64,000 bases of DNA, from NCBI GenBank assembly GCA_033961575.1, contig CM066729.1, forward strand, positions 36,366,501-36,430,500. The letters are read 5' to 3'. This stretch comes from Aselliscus stoliczkanus (taxonomy: Eukaryota > Chordata > Mammalia > Chiroptera > Hipposideridae). Under the pieces are notes generated by a model. It did not search any database. It was not told the DNA's origin and was given only the letters and a program-made list of their open reading frames with translations. Numbering within the stretch: the stretch's first letter is position 1; every line of letters starts with the position of its first letter. Made by a program: the position numbers and the translations under genes. This document shows positions 1 to 10,270 of this stretch, in pieces.

Positions 1-1497
1 AAGTTTCCCCCAGATGCATGGGGAGTCTAAGAATGTGTGTATTTTTAGGCTCATTGTCAAGCCAAAAAAAAAAAGTCGGGTTCCCTTGGCAAAGAAGGAT
101 GCAAGAAAGGCTTTTGAGCAGCAGTGTCTAGAATTATGTGCAATATATGTTTATCATTATTATTGTTGTTAACTATATTGGAGTATGGCTAGTATTGGCT
201 TATAGTGTGGCTAGTGTAGTTTTTATAGGAACAATACATTTTAAAAAAAAATTAAATATTGCTAGTTAAAATTCCATGGAGAAGAAATTTGTTTCAATTA
301 TCATTTAAGCTGTTAGGTTATATAACCCGTTAGTAATAAACTAGCTTGATGGGAGAGAAAAATGTGTTGGAGAGTGTCCCAGGAGTCCTGGACCCAGAAG
401 AGTAGGCTGATTGAGTGATTACGCAATCGTTGGACAAGCTCACAATACAACTGAAAAAGGAATGAAATATATAACTTTTTAAAATATTCCATTGCTTCAT
501 TGCATTGGGAAACCAGGATTAACTTACTGCATCCTATTGATTCAGCATGATAAATGTGGCATTTTAATGAGGGCTTTGATTCCATAATGATTCAGTTTCC
601 AGCATCTGTAGAAATCTTAAATCCGTCAGGAAAACAACTAGCAACGCTTGAGCCATGCTGGTATGGTATTCACTTAACAAAGGTGGTATCCTTTCCCTCT
701 TGGATACAGCCACACTCAATTAAAATCATGCAACGTTGATTAAATAACAGGGCAGCAACCAACATTTCAACGGAGAAAAAATTCCAAGTGCTGCTGAATA
801 GTAGCAAGCAGGAACTCAAAAATAGAAACGGCTTTTTGCTGTGATCACAGCAGTGCAGCCGTTAGAGACTTTCCCATTGATTTTGTGAGTGTAGGAGATG
901 CAAATTAAAAATAAATTACTGTAGCAGCATAGCCATGACTTTTTCTGTCACATTTAATTAATTAGAAGTTTGGAAAACTTAAGACTTTGATATAACTATT
1001 TTATCTGTCTTTCATTCTATTATTAGGCTCCCTGAACATATTTAGTAGGTAGAGCTGAGATAGAGGACTAGCTCTCCTTCAGCTTTTTTTTTTTTTTTTT
1101 AATATCAAGGCAATTAACTGAGAAACTGCTCCTGATTAAATGTGATGCCGTAGCCCCTCTGGCTTCTCGAACATAAATCAGATGGGACCGACCTCACTCT
1201 CCCTCAGATGTTAGCTCATAAAACCCTATTTTTAGGGAGTGAATGCAGAAGCTTTTAGCTCTGTCACATCTTCCAAAGATTATGGTATTGGAAAGAATAG
1301 AGAACATCCTGAAAACTCATTAAGGCAGGATCCGGATGCTTTGTCAAACTTTAGCCCCTAACTCTGTGGCCATTCTCAGGAATCCCCTGATAGGCACAAG
1401 GTCCATTTTCACTGCTTTCTACTTTCTTCGGGTTCTAAATGAAGCCCTGTGTATTGTGCCAGGGACATACTCAGGTTTCAGCTCCTAGGGACCTTCC
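1..1497. other. Unassigned non-coding sequence
   Basis: AT-rich sequence with short homopolymer tracts (for example a T run near 1085-1100). The open frames (longest 90 codons, minus strand near 313-585) show no domain, signal peptide or splice context. The last ~80 bases (about 1420-1497) could be the 5' part of the L2 piece that resumes after the SINE at 1511-1664, but they are too diverged to call. Confidence 0.6.
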
Positions 1498-1510
1498 CAG
1501 GGCCCACTCT

Positions 1511-1664
1511 TTTTTTTTTTTTTTTTTTTAAAGCACTAGCTGTTTTATTTATTTATTTAGTTTTATTTTGAGGGCAGTGTCACTGGCTCTCACATGTGGG
1601 ACCCGAACCGGGGCTGCCGGCCTCCCAAGCCGGAGATCAACCACCACGCCACTCGGCCCGCCCT
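1511..1664 (-). mobile_element. tRNA-derived SINE with extended 3' tail
   Basis: Minus-strand insertion. The right end carries the tRNA-like head (reverse complement of the GGCCGAGTGGCG start and the GGTTCGGGTCCC B box), and the left end is a T run. It is flanked by near-identical copies of CAGGGCCCACTCT (1498-1510) and CAGGACCCACTCT (1665-1677), one mismatch in 13. The tail is unusual: after the normal A-rich end there is a short unrelated stretch and then a second poly(A), suggesting read-through into flanking DNA at the source locus. Confidence 0.88.
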
Positions 1665-1677
1665 CAGGACCCACTCT

Positions 1678-1880
1678 TGATTTCTTCCTGCCTGAGGGCC
1701 TTTGCACAGTCTATTTTGCCTAGAACATTTTTCTCTTCCCTATTTCCTTTTGTTCTGTATCCCCTTCAGGTCCCATTTTAAATTTCATATGCATAGGTGA
1801 GTTTTTCCAGTTATGAATTCCCTAATGCCCTTCTCCTTTGCTTATCATATTTATAATTGTTAATAAATTTTCAATTATTT
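1678..1880 (+). mobile_element. L2 (LINE-2) fragment, sense
   Basis: The text around GAGGGCCTTTGCACAGT, followed by a stretch resembling GGAATGCTCTTCCCC in decayed form and a CTTCAGGTCCCA-like run, matches the remembered 3' part of mammalian L2. The SINE at 1511-1664 sits at its left edge. Old and diverged; no intact frame. Confidence 0.5.
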
Positions 1881-2699
1881 CAATCACTTTCTTCCTTGGG
1901 TGGAACTTAATGGGAGCGGCTTTAAGAGATATAAAAGAGGTATAGAGAATAGTGGAACCACCCCAGCTTTGTGCTTCCATTAATATTTTAACAATATATT
2001 AGAATAACCTCTGTATAGCATGCTTGTTTTCTGTCAGATTGTTTGTGCCCCAAGACTGACTACCTATTCTCTCACTCAAACCCTTCTGGTACAGGCTATT
2101 CCCATGAATGTGAGATATTCAGAGGACATTCAAATGGAGATTCTCCATGGGAAGTTGGAAATATGACCCAGGATGAAGGTCAACAGAAGAACAGGAGCTA
2201 GAAATTTGGGGAGCATCTACGGAAAAAAATGTAGTGAAAATCGATAGATCACAGTGAAAGAGTAGTTCAAATAAGTAGCAGAGGACAATAAGGAAGGGCA
2301 ATATGATGAAAGCAGAGACAGGGTGAGGCTGAAAAGGGAGCGGTAAGATAAGGCAGTGTCACAGAAGGCAGGGATGGAGCTAGTTAGCCTCGAATGACAG
2401 TCAACCCCGAGGTCAGCTCTAAGGTGTGGCCATCACTTTAGAGAGTTCAGTTTCAACAGGTTGGAGCCTGCATATCTGGGGGAAATTTTTGAGGCTCTTC
2501 TGTAAAAAATCTCTAATTTTCTTTCTTAAATCACTGTAAGTATATCACCCATGAATTTATCTAATTTCTTCATAAACCTATTTACTTATTTCTTCCCACA
2601 AAGATCTGAGGGAACCTCCTATTCATAACTTGAATATATACCATCTTTGCATTCAAAGGCAATGTTCATTAAAGGAAATAATTTTGACAGAAAAAAATG
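1881..2699. other. Unassigned non-coding sequence
   Basis: No gene or confident repeat seen. The purine-rich stretch 2140-2440 has the texture of decayed antisense L2 but lacks a diagnostic block. The 60-codon minus-strand frame at 2119-2301 has no recognisable domain. Confidence 0.5.
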
Positions 2700-2830
2700 A
2701 GACCAAGATTGGGGCTCCAGAGATTTGGTTCTAGTCTCAGATCTGCCATTAATTAGCTATGTGATTTTAAGCAAGCTGCTCAATTTCTCTGTGCCTATCG
2801 CAAGGTGGGTTTGGACTAGATGCTATATTT
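2700..2830 (+). mobile_element. MIR SINE fragment
   Basis: The order of diagnostic pieces (TCTGCCATTAATTAGCTATGTG, then AAGCAAGCTGCTCAATTTCTCTGTGCC) follows the MIR core: 'tctgccactta-ctagctgtgtgac-cttgggcaag-ctctctgtgcc'. Diverged ancient SINE. Confidence 0.72.
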
Positions 2831-3445
2831 AGTGCTTTGGAAATTTGTCTTTGTGTCTTCATAGTATGATAGTTGCTTATAAAAATTTAAAGGCAAACAT
2901 TTTTTCTTATAAGAATTTTAAAACTGGGCATGTTTCTCAATATTATCACACCGTTCTCAATAAACCTTACTTACACTATTTATACTACATTCCTTATCCA
3001 CATTCTTCATGGAGATGGAGAAGCAACTTATATTAGCAGCCATTTTGGTACCTAGAAGGAGTAACACATTAGAATAAAGAGATGGCATAAATCGTTAAGC
3101 ACAAATTTAAATGCTACATAGTTTAGAAAGCATATCATAATAAAAGTAGGCATATTGGTAAAGCAATGCCTCTGATTACTGAAAATACATATACAGAGTT
3201 AAAACTAGAGGGCTGAAATATTTTAACAGGATGTGGAAGAGAAGCAAGAGAAGCATATTAATGGCAGTTTACTACTTTTAGGACTTGCTTGGATCATAGA
3301 TAGTCATGTCTCTCAACAACATATAGAAGCTTGTAAAATATTACCAGCTTCTGAATTTTGTACTATGTCAATTAATTACTTATTGAAAAATAAAACTAAG
3401 AACAAAAAATCAAGAGAAATGGTAATATTAACATATTTTATTTTT
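2831..3445. other. Unassigned AT-rich sequence
   Basis: No recognised repeat or exon. The 79-codon plus-strand frame (3233-3472) runs into the SINE at its end and has no family resemblance. Confidence 0.55.
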
Positions 3446-3543
3446 GGGCCAGCTGAGTGGCGCGGTGGTTAAGCGCTGGCTTGGGAAGCCAGCGGCCCCG
3501 GTTTGGTCCCATATATGAGGGCCAGTGACACTGCCCTCAAAAA

Positions 3544-3574
<31 letters not shown>

Positions 3575-3577
3575 AAG
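3446..3577 (+). mobile_element. tRNA-derived SINE (short form)
   Basis: Plus-strand copy of the young short SINE. A box GAGTGGCGCGGTGG and B-box-like GGTTTGGTCCC lie either side of an anticodon-arm-like hairpin (GCTGGCTTGGGAAGCCAGC). Then comes the block AGGGCCAGTGACACTGCCCTC and a (TAAA)n tail of about ten units. Flanks share a diverged ATTTTATTTTT / ACTTTATTTTT, a weak TSD. Confidence 0.9.
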
Positions 3578-5201
3578 ATACTTTATTTTTAACTTTTGAC
3601 TAACTAATACATCTGTTAAAGTTGATTATATAAGTATTATGTTCCTAGAAGATGACTTTTGAAATTATAAACACACTTTTTAAAAGATATATTTTGAAGA
3701 TGGGCTTTAGGAAACCAAGATAGAATTATGTAGCTTATATGATGCGAGGGATTATGGAATCATAACTTGTATACATATAAATTGTGAAGACCTTGCTGAC
3801 AGCACAGTTATAGAACTACTTTTCAGATTACTGGTTCCAGGAAGTTCTTCCATGATTCTGTGTCACTTCTGATTTTTGTCATCATTGTTCTATAATTAAG
3901 AAGCTGTGGTTTCTCAAGAGTTTTTCCCTTTGATCCATTTGATATGCAGAATGTTCTTTTTATTCTCCAGCCCCAAATCAGCTCCCAAATTATTGTTTAT
4001 TATAAAGGAATTTAACACTTTAGACCAAATGTTATGACTAAAATGTTAAGAATATATCTGTTTTTATTATGAACATAATGGATGCACATGTTCCAGTCAA
4101 TATTTCCCTTTTAAAGTTTGGTGAGTGTTTAATGCTTTCAGTGAATGCTATCAGTTGCATTAGTGTGGTCCGTTACAGAATTCTTGCTCTTTGTAATCAA
4201 TATATCAATATTAGTTACCAGATAAATCCTCCAAATTCTTCAAATAAGAAAGTTTCCTGTTTAATATTGCAAAAGCACATTTCTCTCAAGATTTATAATG
4301 ACTTCAAATACTTTTAAAACAATATCTATTTTTTATATCCAGTTTACTTAGAAAAATTGGCTAATTCCTTAAAAATTGTAAGTTGAATGAGAAGTTTCCT
4401 CTGCTTGAACAGATTGAAAATCAAGTTATAAGAAAACATTATATCTCTTAGATTTGCTTTTGTGTATCCGAAACTTGGCTTGTAACCAATGTGTTTGGCA
4501 CTTAGTGTCACGGGGAATTTCAGTGAGGAATGTTTGTCATGCAAAATTCCACTTTTGTAATGACAGCATACAGGAGAGAAGAAATCACATGCAGTTGCAT
4601 TTTGATTAGCTGTAGAGTGTGGAGATTAGTGACCACTGAAATAGGTATTTCTCAATAATGTACATTATATGAAGATACAAAAGGACATATCTTCCAAAAT
4701 ACTATGCGTTGTAATGAAATATGAATTATTGGTCACTGACATTTCTCTTATTAGTAACATTTGTGTTTTGGCTATAGCAAGTTACATTGTGCTAACTGGT
4801 GTTTATTATGGTGACCTGAAAATGTATATGATTTTAAAATACCTTCTAATTTATCATAGAAAGATTAAATTATATTTTCCAAGTCACTTCAATGGCCAGA
4901 AAATTCTAAGTTTTTGACAATATTAATCTATATACCACTTAGACAATAATCACCTCTATATTAGACTATCTTTTTCCTAGGCTATGTTAAAAAAAAAAAA
5001 AGGAATTTGCAGTCATTTTCCATTTCAGGTACTTCTTTACAGCGAGTTAAAGACTAATTAATTATTATAGAATGTGACTTTTATTTTCCATTTATTCATA
5101 TATTCTGTTGAAAACATAAAGCTAAAATACAAGAATGTAGATAGTTTTCTCTTTTGGAAACCAAAAAATGATGCAACATTGCTAAATTATTTGGTCCTCT
5201 T
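3578..5201. other. Unassigned AT-rich sequence
   Basis: About 1.6 kb without a recognisable repeat or gene. Frames of 66-82 codons (4069-4317 plus, 4344-4544 minus, 4669-4917 plus) are low-complexity and show no family signature. Confidence 0.55.
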
Positions 5202-5340
5202 CACAGTATTCTTTTTTTTCTTTTTTTTTCCCCAAGCCAGCGCTTAACCACCACGCCACTCAGCCGGCCCCAAAAGTAGTTTATTTATTTATTTATTTTT
5301 TTGAGGACAGTGTCACTGGCCCTCATATCACAGTATTCTT
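5202..5340 (-). mobile_element. Permuted (head-after-tail) SINE insertion with its TSDs
   Basis: Perfect 13-bp direct repeats TCACAGTATTCTT (5201-5213 and 5328-5340) bound one insertion. Read on the minus strand it holds, in order: the 3' part of the short SINE (from ATATGAGGGCCAGTGACACTG) with its (AAAT)n tail, the spacer CTACTTTT, then the SINE 5' head (GGGGCCGGCTGAGTGGCG through GCGCTGGCTTGGGG), and a final poly(A). The usual order is head then 3' part, so this element is circularly permuted or is a truncated dimer inserted in a single event. Confidence 0.85.
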
Positions 5341-6235
5341 ATTAGTGATTTTCTTTCATCTAACACAGGAGCTTATATTGAATAAGAAATAATTAAACTT
5401 TTCTAAGTATGAAAAATAGACTCTGAAAATTCTAAATGGGGATAAGTTTTTGTTATTTTTTTGCCAATGTAATCAAGCCAAGAGGAACAGGTTAGTTCAG
5501 CATTAAAAGTAGGTGATGTAATCAGTGAATGTATATAAATCAGGATATGAAAAGGATCTTATGGCATAATGAGATAAAGATTAAACCAATATTCCCAGTT
5601 TACTATCTGTTTTGCTTAGAAATGAGTAAGTAAATAGGTCAAACTTTAGGTTAACTAAACTCTGGATGTTAAACCAACCATCTTTCAATCCCCTTGAATT
5701 CATTTTTCCCATCGGGTTAACCCCCTTCCCTTAGAAGAAAAGACCCAGTGGAATTTACACTAAAGCAGGGTTGACAACTCAAGCGACCTGTTTCAATGCA
5801 AGAAGCCATGGGTAGATTTCAAGCTATTAGTGAGTTTTGCACTTTGCACCACCCAGCAGGGCAGACCATTCTTCAAATATACCTTAAAGAAAAAAAAAAT
5901 TAATATAATAATAATAGTAGTAATAATAATAATATAATAATAATAAATGACCAGCCAGTACAAAGCATATTATACTGGGCTGGAGCCCAGAGGAAATGTA
6001 AGCCAAGCCCATAGGACTGGTAACAAGCCTGACTAACTTGTTTGGGTCCCAGAATTTACTCTTCCAATGAAAACTGTTAAAAGGTGGAATGTGTCTTTGG
6101 CACAACTTCAGCTGTTTTATGTATTCATTTCTACTTCTTTTTGTCCTGGATTGTTATTTGTTATACGACCTTAAAGTTGATTTAAACTTGAGAAAGCTCT
6201 GATCTGGCGGTTCTTTCTAAGTTTATTTCAGGAGA
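5341..6235. other. Unassigned sequence with a TAA-rich tract
   Basis: No gene seen. A TAA/TAG-rich simple repeat runs from about 5889 to 5946 and creates a tyrosine-run artefact in a minus-strand frame. The rest is unassigned. Confidence 0.55.
5889..5946. repeat. (TAA)n-type microsatellite, imperfect
   Basis: Runs of TAATAATAA interrupted by TAGTAG and TATAATA units, preceded by an A tract. It could be a decayed A-rich tail, but no element body is recognisable beside it. Confidence 0.8.
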
Positions 6236-6239
6236 TGGA

Positions 6240-6445
6240 ACTAACTAGAGTGATAGAATCTCCAATATTAGTAGATCCAAATCCCATCTCCGCCAAATCT
6301 AGGTCTCACACGAACACTCCTACTCTGGGCAACCTGATCTGTAAAATGAGCTCCATGATGCTTTCCACAGAGTGTTACTGGATGTTTAAAACTTAGATAT
6401 ACTTGAAGCACTTGGCACACAATAAGGACTCAATAATGATTGCTC
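6240..6445 (+). mobile_element. MIR SINE
   Basis: Decayed MIR in sense orientation. A central block reading CAACCTGATCTGTAAAATGAG corresponds to the MIR 'cctcatctgtaaaatggg' core. The 3' block ACTTGAAGCACTTGGCACAC followed by AATAAGGACTCAATAATG corresponds to the MIR tail. Confidence 0.72.
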
Positions 6446-7790
6446 TCAACTGCTTCTCTTCATTTTCTCTTTCTCCTTAAGGTAACACTAGGTTCCTAAT
6501 GTCAGATTTTGTTTTTGTTTATTTGTTGTTTTTGTAGTGTTTTTCCCCCACTTTCTGATTTTTATCTTTTCTTCCTTCTCTGAAACTGAGCTCTATGATT
6601 GCTATTTAATTATTTTAGGTTGAGGCAACCCTTCTTACATTTTGACAACTCCCTAAAAGTTTGATACTCTTCATTCAAAAGCAATTGGCCTGCAAAAGTA
6701 CGGATATCTTAGTATTAAGAAATGAGTTTTGCATCTTACCATTAAAAAAAACAGGTGTTTTTTTGTTTGTTTGTTATTTTGTTGTTGTTATTATTGTTTT
6801 GAGTGTCAATTTGTATACCATGGCCAGAGTTTCTTTTTATTATGGATTTTAATCCCTGCATTTACCTTTTCTGAACTGGTAATCTTACATATTTTTAATG
6901 TTGTAATGGGGCAGTGATGAGATGGAAAGTAATGATATTACCACAGAACAAGTTCAATTTTTTCTCTCTTCAGATCTTTTTTTGGTCTAGGGATCCAGTA
7001 TTTGCTTTCTCAATGTAAAGAAGGGAAAATATCTTCTCTAGTAATTTCAAGACAAAACAAAAAAACAAAAAACAAAACAAAACAAAAAATTAGGGCTCTT
7101 GAATGTATAGAACCTGGAGAACTTTTAGAATACCTATTCTTGGGTCTACCTCCAGAGTTACTGGTTTAGCTCATCAGTATTTAGGATGAGACCTAAATAT
7201 TGTTTTGTTGTTGTTGTTTGCATTCTGCAGGTGATTCTAGTGTACTGCCAAAGCTTATATCACTCTTATTCCTGGTTTTACTCTTGAAAGTAACATTTCT
7301 GGCCAAAGCTTTTAAGATCTGTAATATTTTCCTTCCCAGCATCAGTTCATGAGCTCCCAAATTATATGGCTGCTTTTGGGAGAGCATACACATTATTTTG
7401 ATCCCACAGCTTTTTACCCTTGCCCATGGAATTTGTCCTGGCAAATCCCTCTAATCTTTATATGAGCTGGTAACATCTTATGACAGTCCTTTTAGCAATG
7501 GGGAGTTTTCCTGGACATCTTGGCCAACCTCACCTTATGGGGTCATTACCCAGGATATCCCAGGCCCCATTTAACAGCTGGGGGAAAGGTGAAGCACCTG
7601 AGACAAAGGGGAAGCACTATCACAGGGTGTGAATTGTAGATGAGAAACAGGAAAAAAGGAATCTAACTGTTTAATCTTGTAACTGTTACTCCTGATTTTG
7701 CCTAAATTTTGGAAGTCTAGGATACTTAGACTATTCAATTAGAAGACGAAGGAACTTTAATATTCTCTCTCCTGTTTGCAAACAATATAC
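6446..7790. other. Unassigned sequence with A- and T-rich tracts
   Basis: No repeat body or exon recognised. A (CAAAA)n-like tract lies at about 7050-7087. Frames of 61-83 codons (6661-6852, 7193-7444) have no domain and overlap low-complexity stretches. Confidence 0.55.
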
Positions 7791-7975
7791 CTAGGATTAA
7801 ATATTTTTTTATTTATTTTTTATTTTTTAGCTGAGCCATCCTGCCACCTGTTGGCAGCTCAACGGCAACTCAGCTCGGGCTGGCCTCGAACAGCTGTTGC
7901 TCAGAGCTCAACTCGCACTCTTGAGCAAGCTCTTAACCAACTGAGCCACTCAGCCGGCCCCTAGGATTAAATATT
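7791..7975 (-). mobile_element. Second tRNA-like SINE family, full insertion with TSDs
   Basis: Perfect 15-bp direct repeats CTAGGATTAAATATT at 7791-7805 and 7961-7975 bound a minus-strand insertion (7806-7960). Its sense strand starts GGGCCGGCTGAGTGGCTCAG, then GTTGGTTAAGAGC (A-box region) and a GTTCGAGGCC B-box-like motif, and ends in an A/T-rich tail. The head resembles the common SINE of the window, but the body (repeated GAGCT / CAACAGCTGTT) is different, so this is a distinct family or subfamily. Confidence 0.85.
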
Positions 7976-8400
7976 AATGAGACACAAAGTTAATAATTCT
8001 GCTCAATTTCTAGCATTTCTCCTTTTCTTCAAAAAAATCCCCAGCTGTCTTCAGATACTTAGATGCTCATTCCTTAACAAGATTCTTAGATGCTTTAGGG
8101 TAAATATTCTTTCCGTCTTTCAAATAAAATTCTTTCATTAGATTCCATGATTTAAAAAATTATATGGTAAGCTTTAGGGGCTGTATGTGATTGCAAGACA
8201 CACTGAGACTGGCCAATAGCAGGATATGATTTGAAAGAGACTGTAAAATAGTGCTATTAAGACTACCCTTCTTCCCTCCATCCTTTCCTCCTTTCCTTTT
8301 CTTCCTTTATGTCTTCTTAAAAATTCTCTTTCTCTTTGTTTTTTTCTTTTTTCTTTTTCTTTCTCTCATTCTTTTTGTTTTGTCTTTGTTTCCATCCATT
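7976..8400. other. Unassigned sequence, pyrimidine-rich at right
   Basis: No gene. The stretch 8265-8400 is a T/C-rich low-complexity run (CCTTTCC/TTTCTTT units). The rest is unassigned. Confidence 0.55.
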
Positions 8401-9487
8401 CATTGAACAATTCCATAGGCCAGGCACTAAGCTAAGCATTAGAGATAAAAATATGAAGAAAAAAAATCCACTATTACCTTTAGGGACCACACACTAGTGT
8501 TGGGAGAAACAGAGGCGCACAATTAACCATGAGGTTTGTGGTTAAACTGATTTTTTTTTTTTTTAATGAAAGAAAGGCTTTGCTATCTCCTATTTATTCA
8601 TATTTATTGTTTCATGCTGCCAGAGTATTCCAAGAATGATAACTCTCTGTAGCTGTAGTATGAGGACTGAGATGAAGAGTGCTGATAAATAGGCTGGAAA
8701 GAGCAGATAGTAGAGGCCTATGGTTCATGATAAGGAATTTGGCATTTGTTTTGAAGTCTGTGAGAAGTCACTACTAAAAGGCTTTAAGCAAGGAAATGAG
8801 ATGATCATATCATTAGGAAAAATGTCTGGTGATAGTGAGGAAAATAGACAGGTAGTGGGGAGTGAGTGGGGTACTGGGTTGAGGTAAGGGGACCTTTTGG
8901 AGGGTATTGCCACCATCTTGTCAATGATAAAGGCCTAAACTAAATCAATGGAACTTCAGCCTCCAGAAAAGACACAAGGTTTTAACCTACAGAAGATATA
9001 TGGGAGGGTGGTGGAAAGGGAGAATTTCCAGATAGCTCCCAGGTTTGTGAACACAGTATCATTAACAGAGGCACAGATCCCTTGGAGGAGGAGAAGATCT
9101 AGGGTTGGGGTGCAGGGAATGTGATTTGGGGTTCAATTTTGAACACATTGAGTTTGAAGTCTCTTATTGGATATTCAATATACTCGTATATTTAGAGGGA
9201 AAGATGGGTTAGGAACTCAAAAGTGGGAGATCAGTATTAAAGATGCAGCTTTGGAAGGTGGCAGTCTATGGGTGGTGGTTGAGACCATGGGAGTGGGTAT
9301 GATCATTCGAGGATGGAAGGAAGAGAGAATAGTAAAGGAAAAATTATTGGGGGACCCTAATATTTAAGGAAAAAAGAGATGGCAACTAAGGAGAATGAGA
9401 TAAAATGACCTGGGAAGTAGAAAGAGTAACTAAAGCAAGTGATTTCATGTGAGCCATGGACGAAAACTTTTATGAAAAGATCAATTA
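8400..9487 (-). mobile_element. L2 LINE, antisense, left part
   Basis: Left end reads CCAGGCACTAAGCTAAGCATT, the antisense L2 3' signature. Rightward come purine-rich blocks for the antisense reverse-transcriptase region: CTTTAAGCAAGGAAATGAGATGATCATATC, then CAATTTTGAACACATTGAGTTTGAAGTCTCTTATTGGATATTCAA. These parallel the L2 coding region for a KTELLIF-type stretch. Heavily mutated with no open frame. The element resumes after the composite SINE. Confidence 0.62.
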
Positions 9488-9965
9488 AGAACAAGCAAAA
9501 GAGGGCCGGCCGAGTGGCGCATTGGTTAAACGCTGGTTTTGGGATGCCAGCGGCCCCGGTTCGGATCCCACATGAGGGCCAGTGACACTGCCCTCTACAG
9601 CTAACAACAGCTCCACCTGGAGCTGGGCTGTGCGAACCCTGGTGATGGTGTGGGCTGCAGCCCCTGCTGCAGTGGGCTGCCATAGGCTGCAGTGAGTGGC
9701 CCGCAGCCAGCGTGAGCGGCTGGCAGCCAAGCGTAAGCTGCCAATAGCCACGGTGAGTGACATCCAGAGGCCAGCGACCGATCTGCCTCATCCGGGAAGA
9801 GCGCAATGACGATACCAACAGTGAAGCAACATCCTCCGCAACTAAACTGAAGAACAAGAAGACGGCAACTTGTCTGTTCCCCTTCCCCGATTCCTCAACG
9901 CTGTTCCCCTCCACCAATTCCCCAATAAAATCTTTAAAAAAAAAAAAAAAAGAACAAGCAAAAGA
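9488..9965 (+). mobile_element. Composite T+ SINE, copy 1, with TSDs
   Basis: Perfect 15-bp direct repeats AGAACAAGCAAAAGA (9488-9502 and 9951-9965) bound a 448-bp unit (9503-9950). It starts with the tRNA-like head (A box GAGTGGCGCATTGG, B box GGTTCGGATCCC) and the GAGGGCCAGTGACACTGCCCTC block. It continues into a CpG- and GC-rich body of about 320 bp and ends AATAAAATCTTT plus A15. AATAAA followed by a TCTTT pol III terminator and poly(A) is the T+ SINE arrangement. An internal segment near 9712-9750 is a partial tandem duplication relative to copy 2. Inserted into an antisense L2. Confidence 0.92.
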
Positions 9966-10270
9966 ATATTGTACAGAATTCAGGTAATAAAGAGCCTAGA
10001 GAATGTTAATTGAATTTAGCAGCAAGGTGGTCATTGGGACCTCCATTGGAGAAGTTTCCATAGGTCAGGGTAAGGAGTGGAACATGAAATTCATTAAGGA
10101 GGGAAAGAGTGGGGACATTGGGAAGCAAGGCAAAGGCTAATGAGGTCTGCAGTGGGGTGACATTGGCAAAACTAAGCTGATGGCAGAGAGACTGTGAATC
10201 AGAGGCTTGCTGGGGTGAAGGTGGACCCTTCTGTGGGGGCCCAGGAGCTGGAACTAAAGAGAACAAAGAT
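9966..10270 (-). mobile_element. L2 LINE, antisense, right part
   Basis: Continuation of the L2 interrupted at 9488. The block AATTTAGCAGCAAGGTGGTCATTGGGACC matches the antisense of the L2 stretch encoding a VTNDL-like motif, upstream of the region in the left part, as expected for a single antisense element. Confidence 0.6.

Noticed and set aside
3446..3577. tRNA gene call from A and B boxes
   Set aside because: The head lacks a complete tRNA fold (no matching acceptor stem) and continues into SINE sequence with an A-rich tail and dispersed copies.
9357..9917. 186-codon minus-strand frame, with a similar antisense frame at 22703-22900
   Set aside because: It runs across the composite SINE in antisense; similarity between the two sites comes from the two SINE copies, and the frame is broken differently in each.
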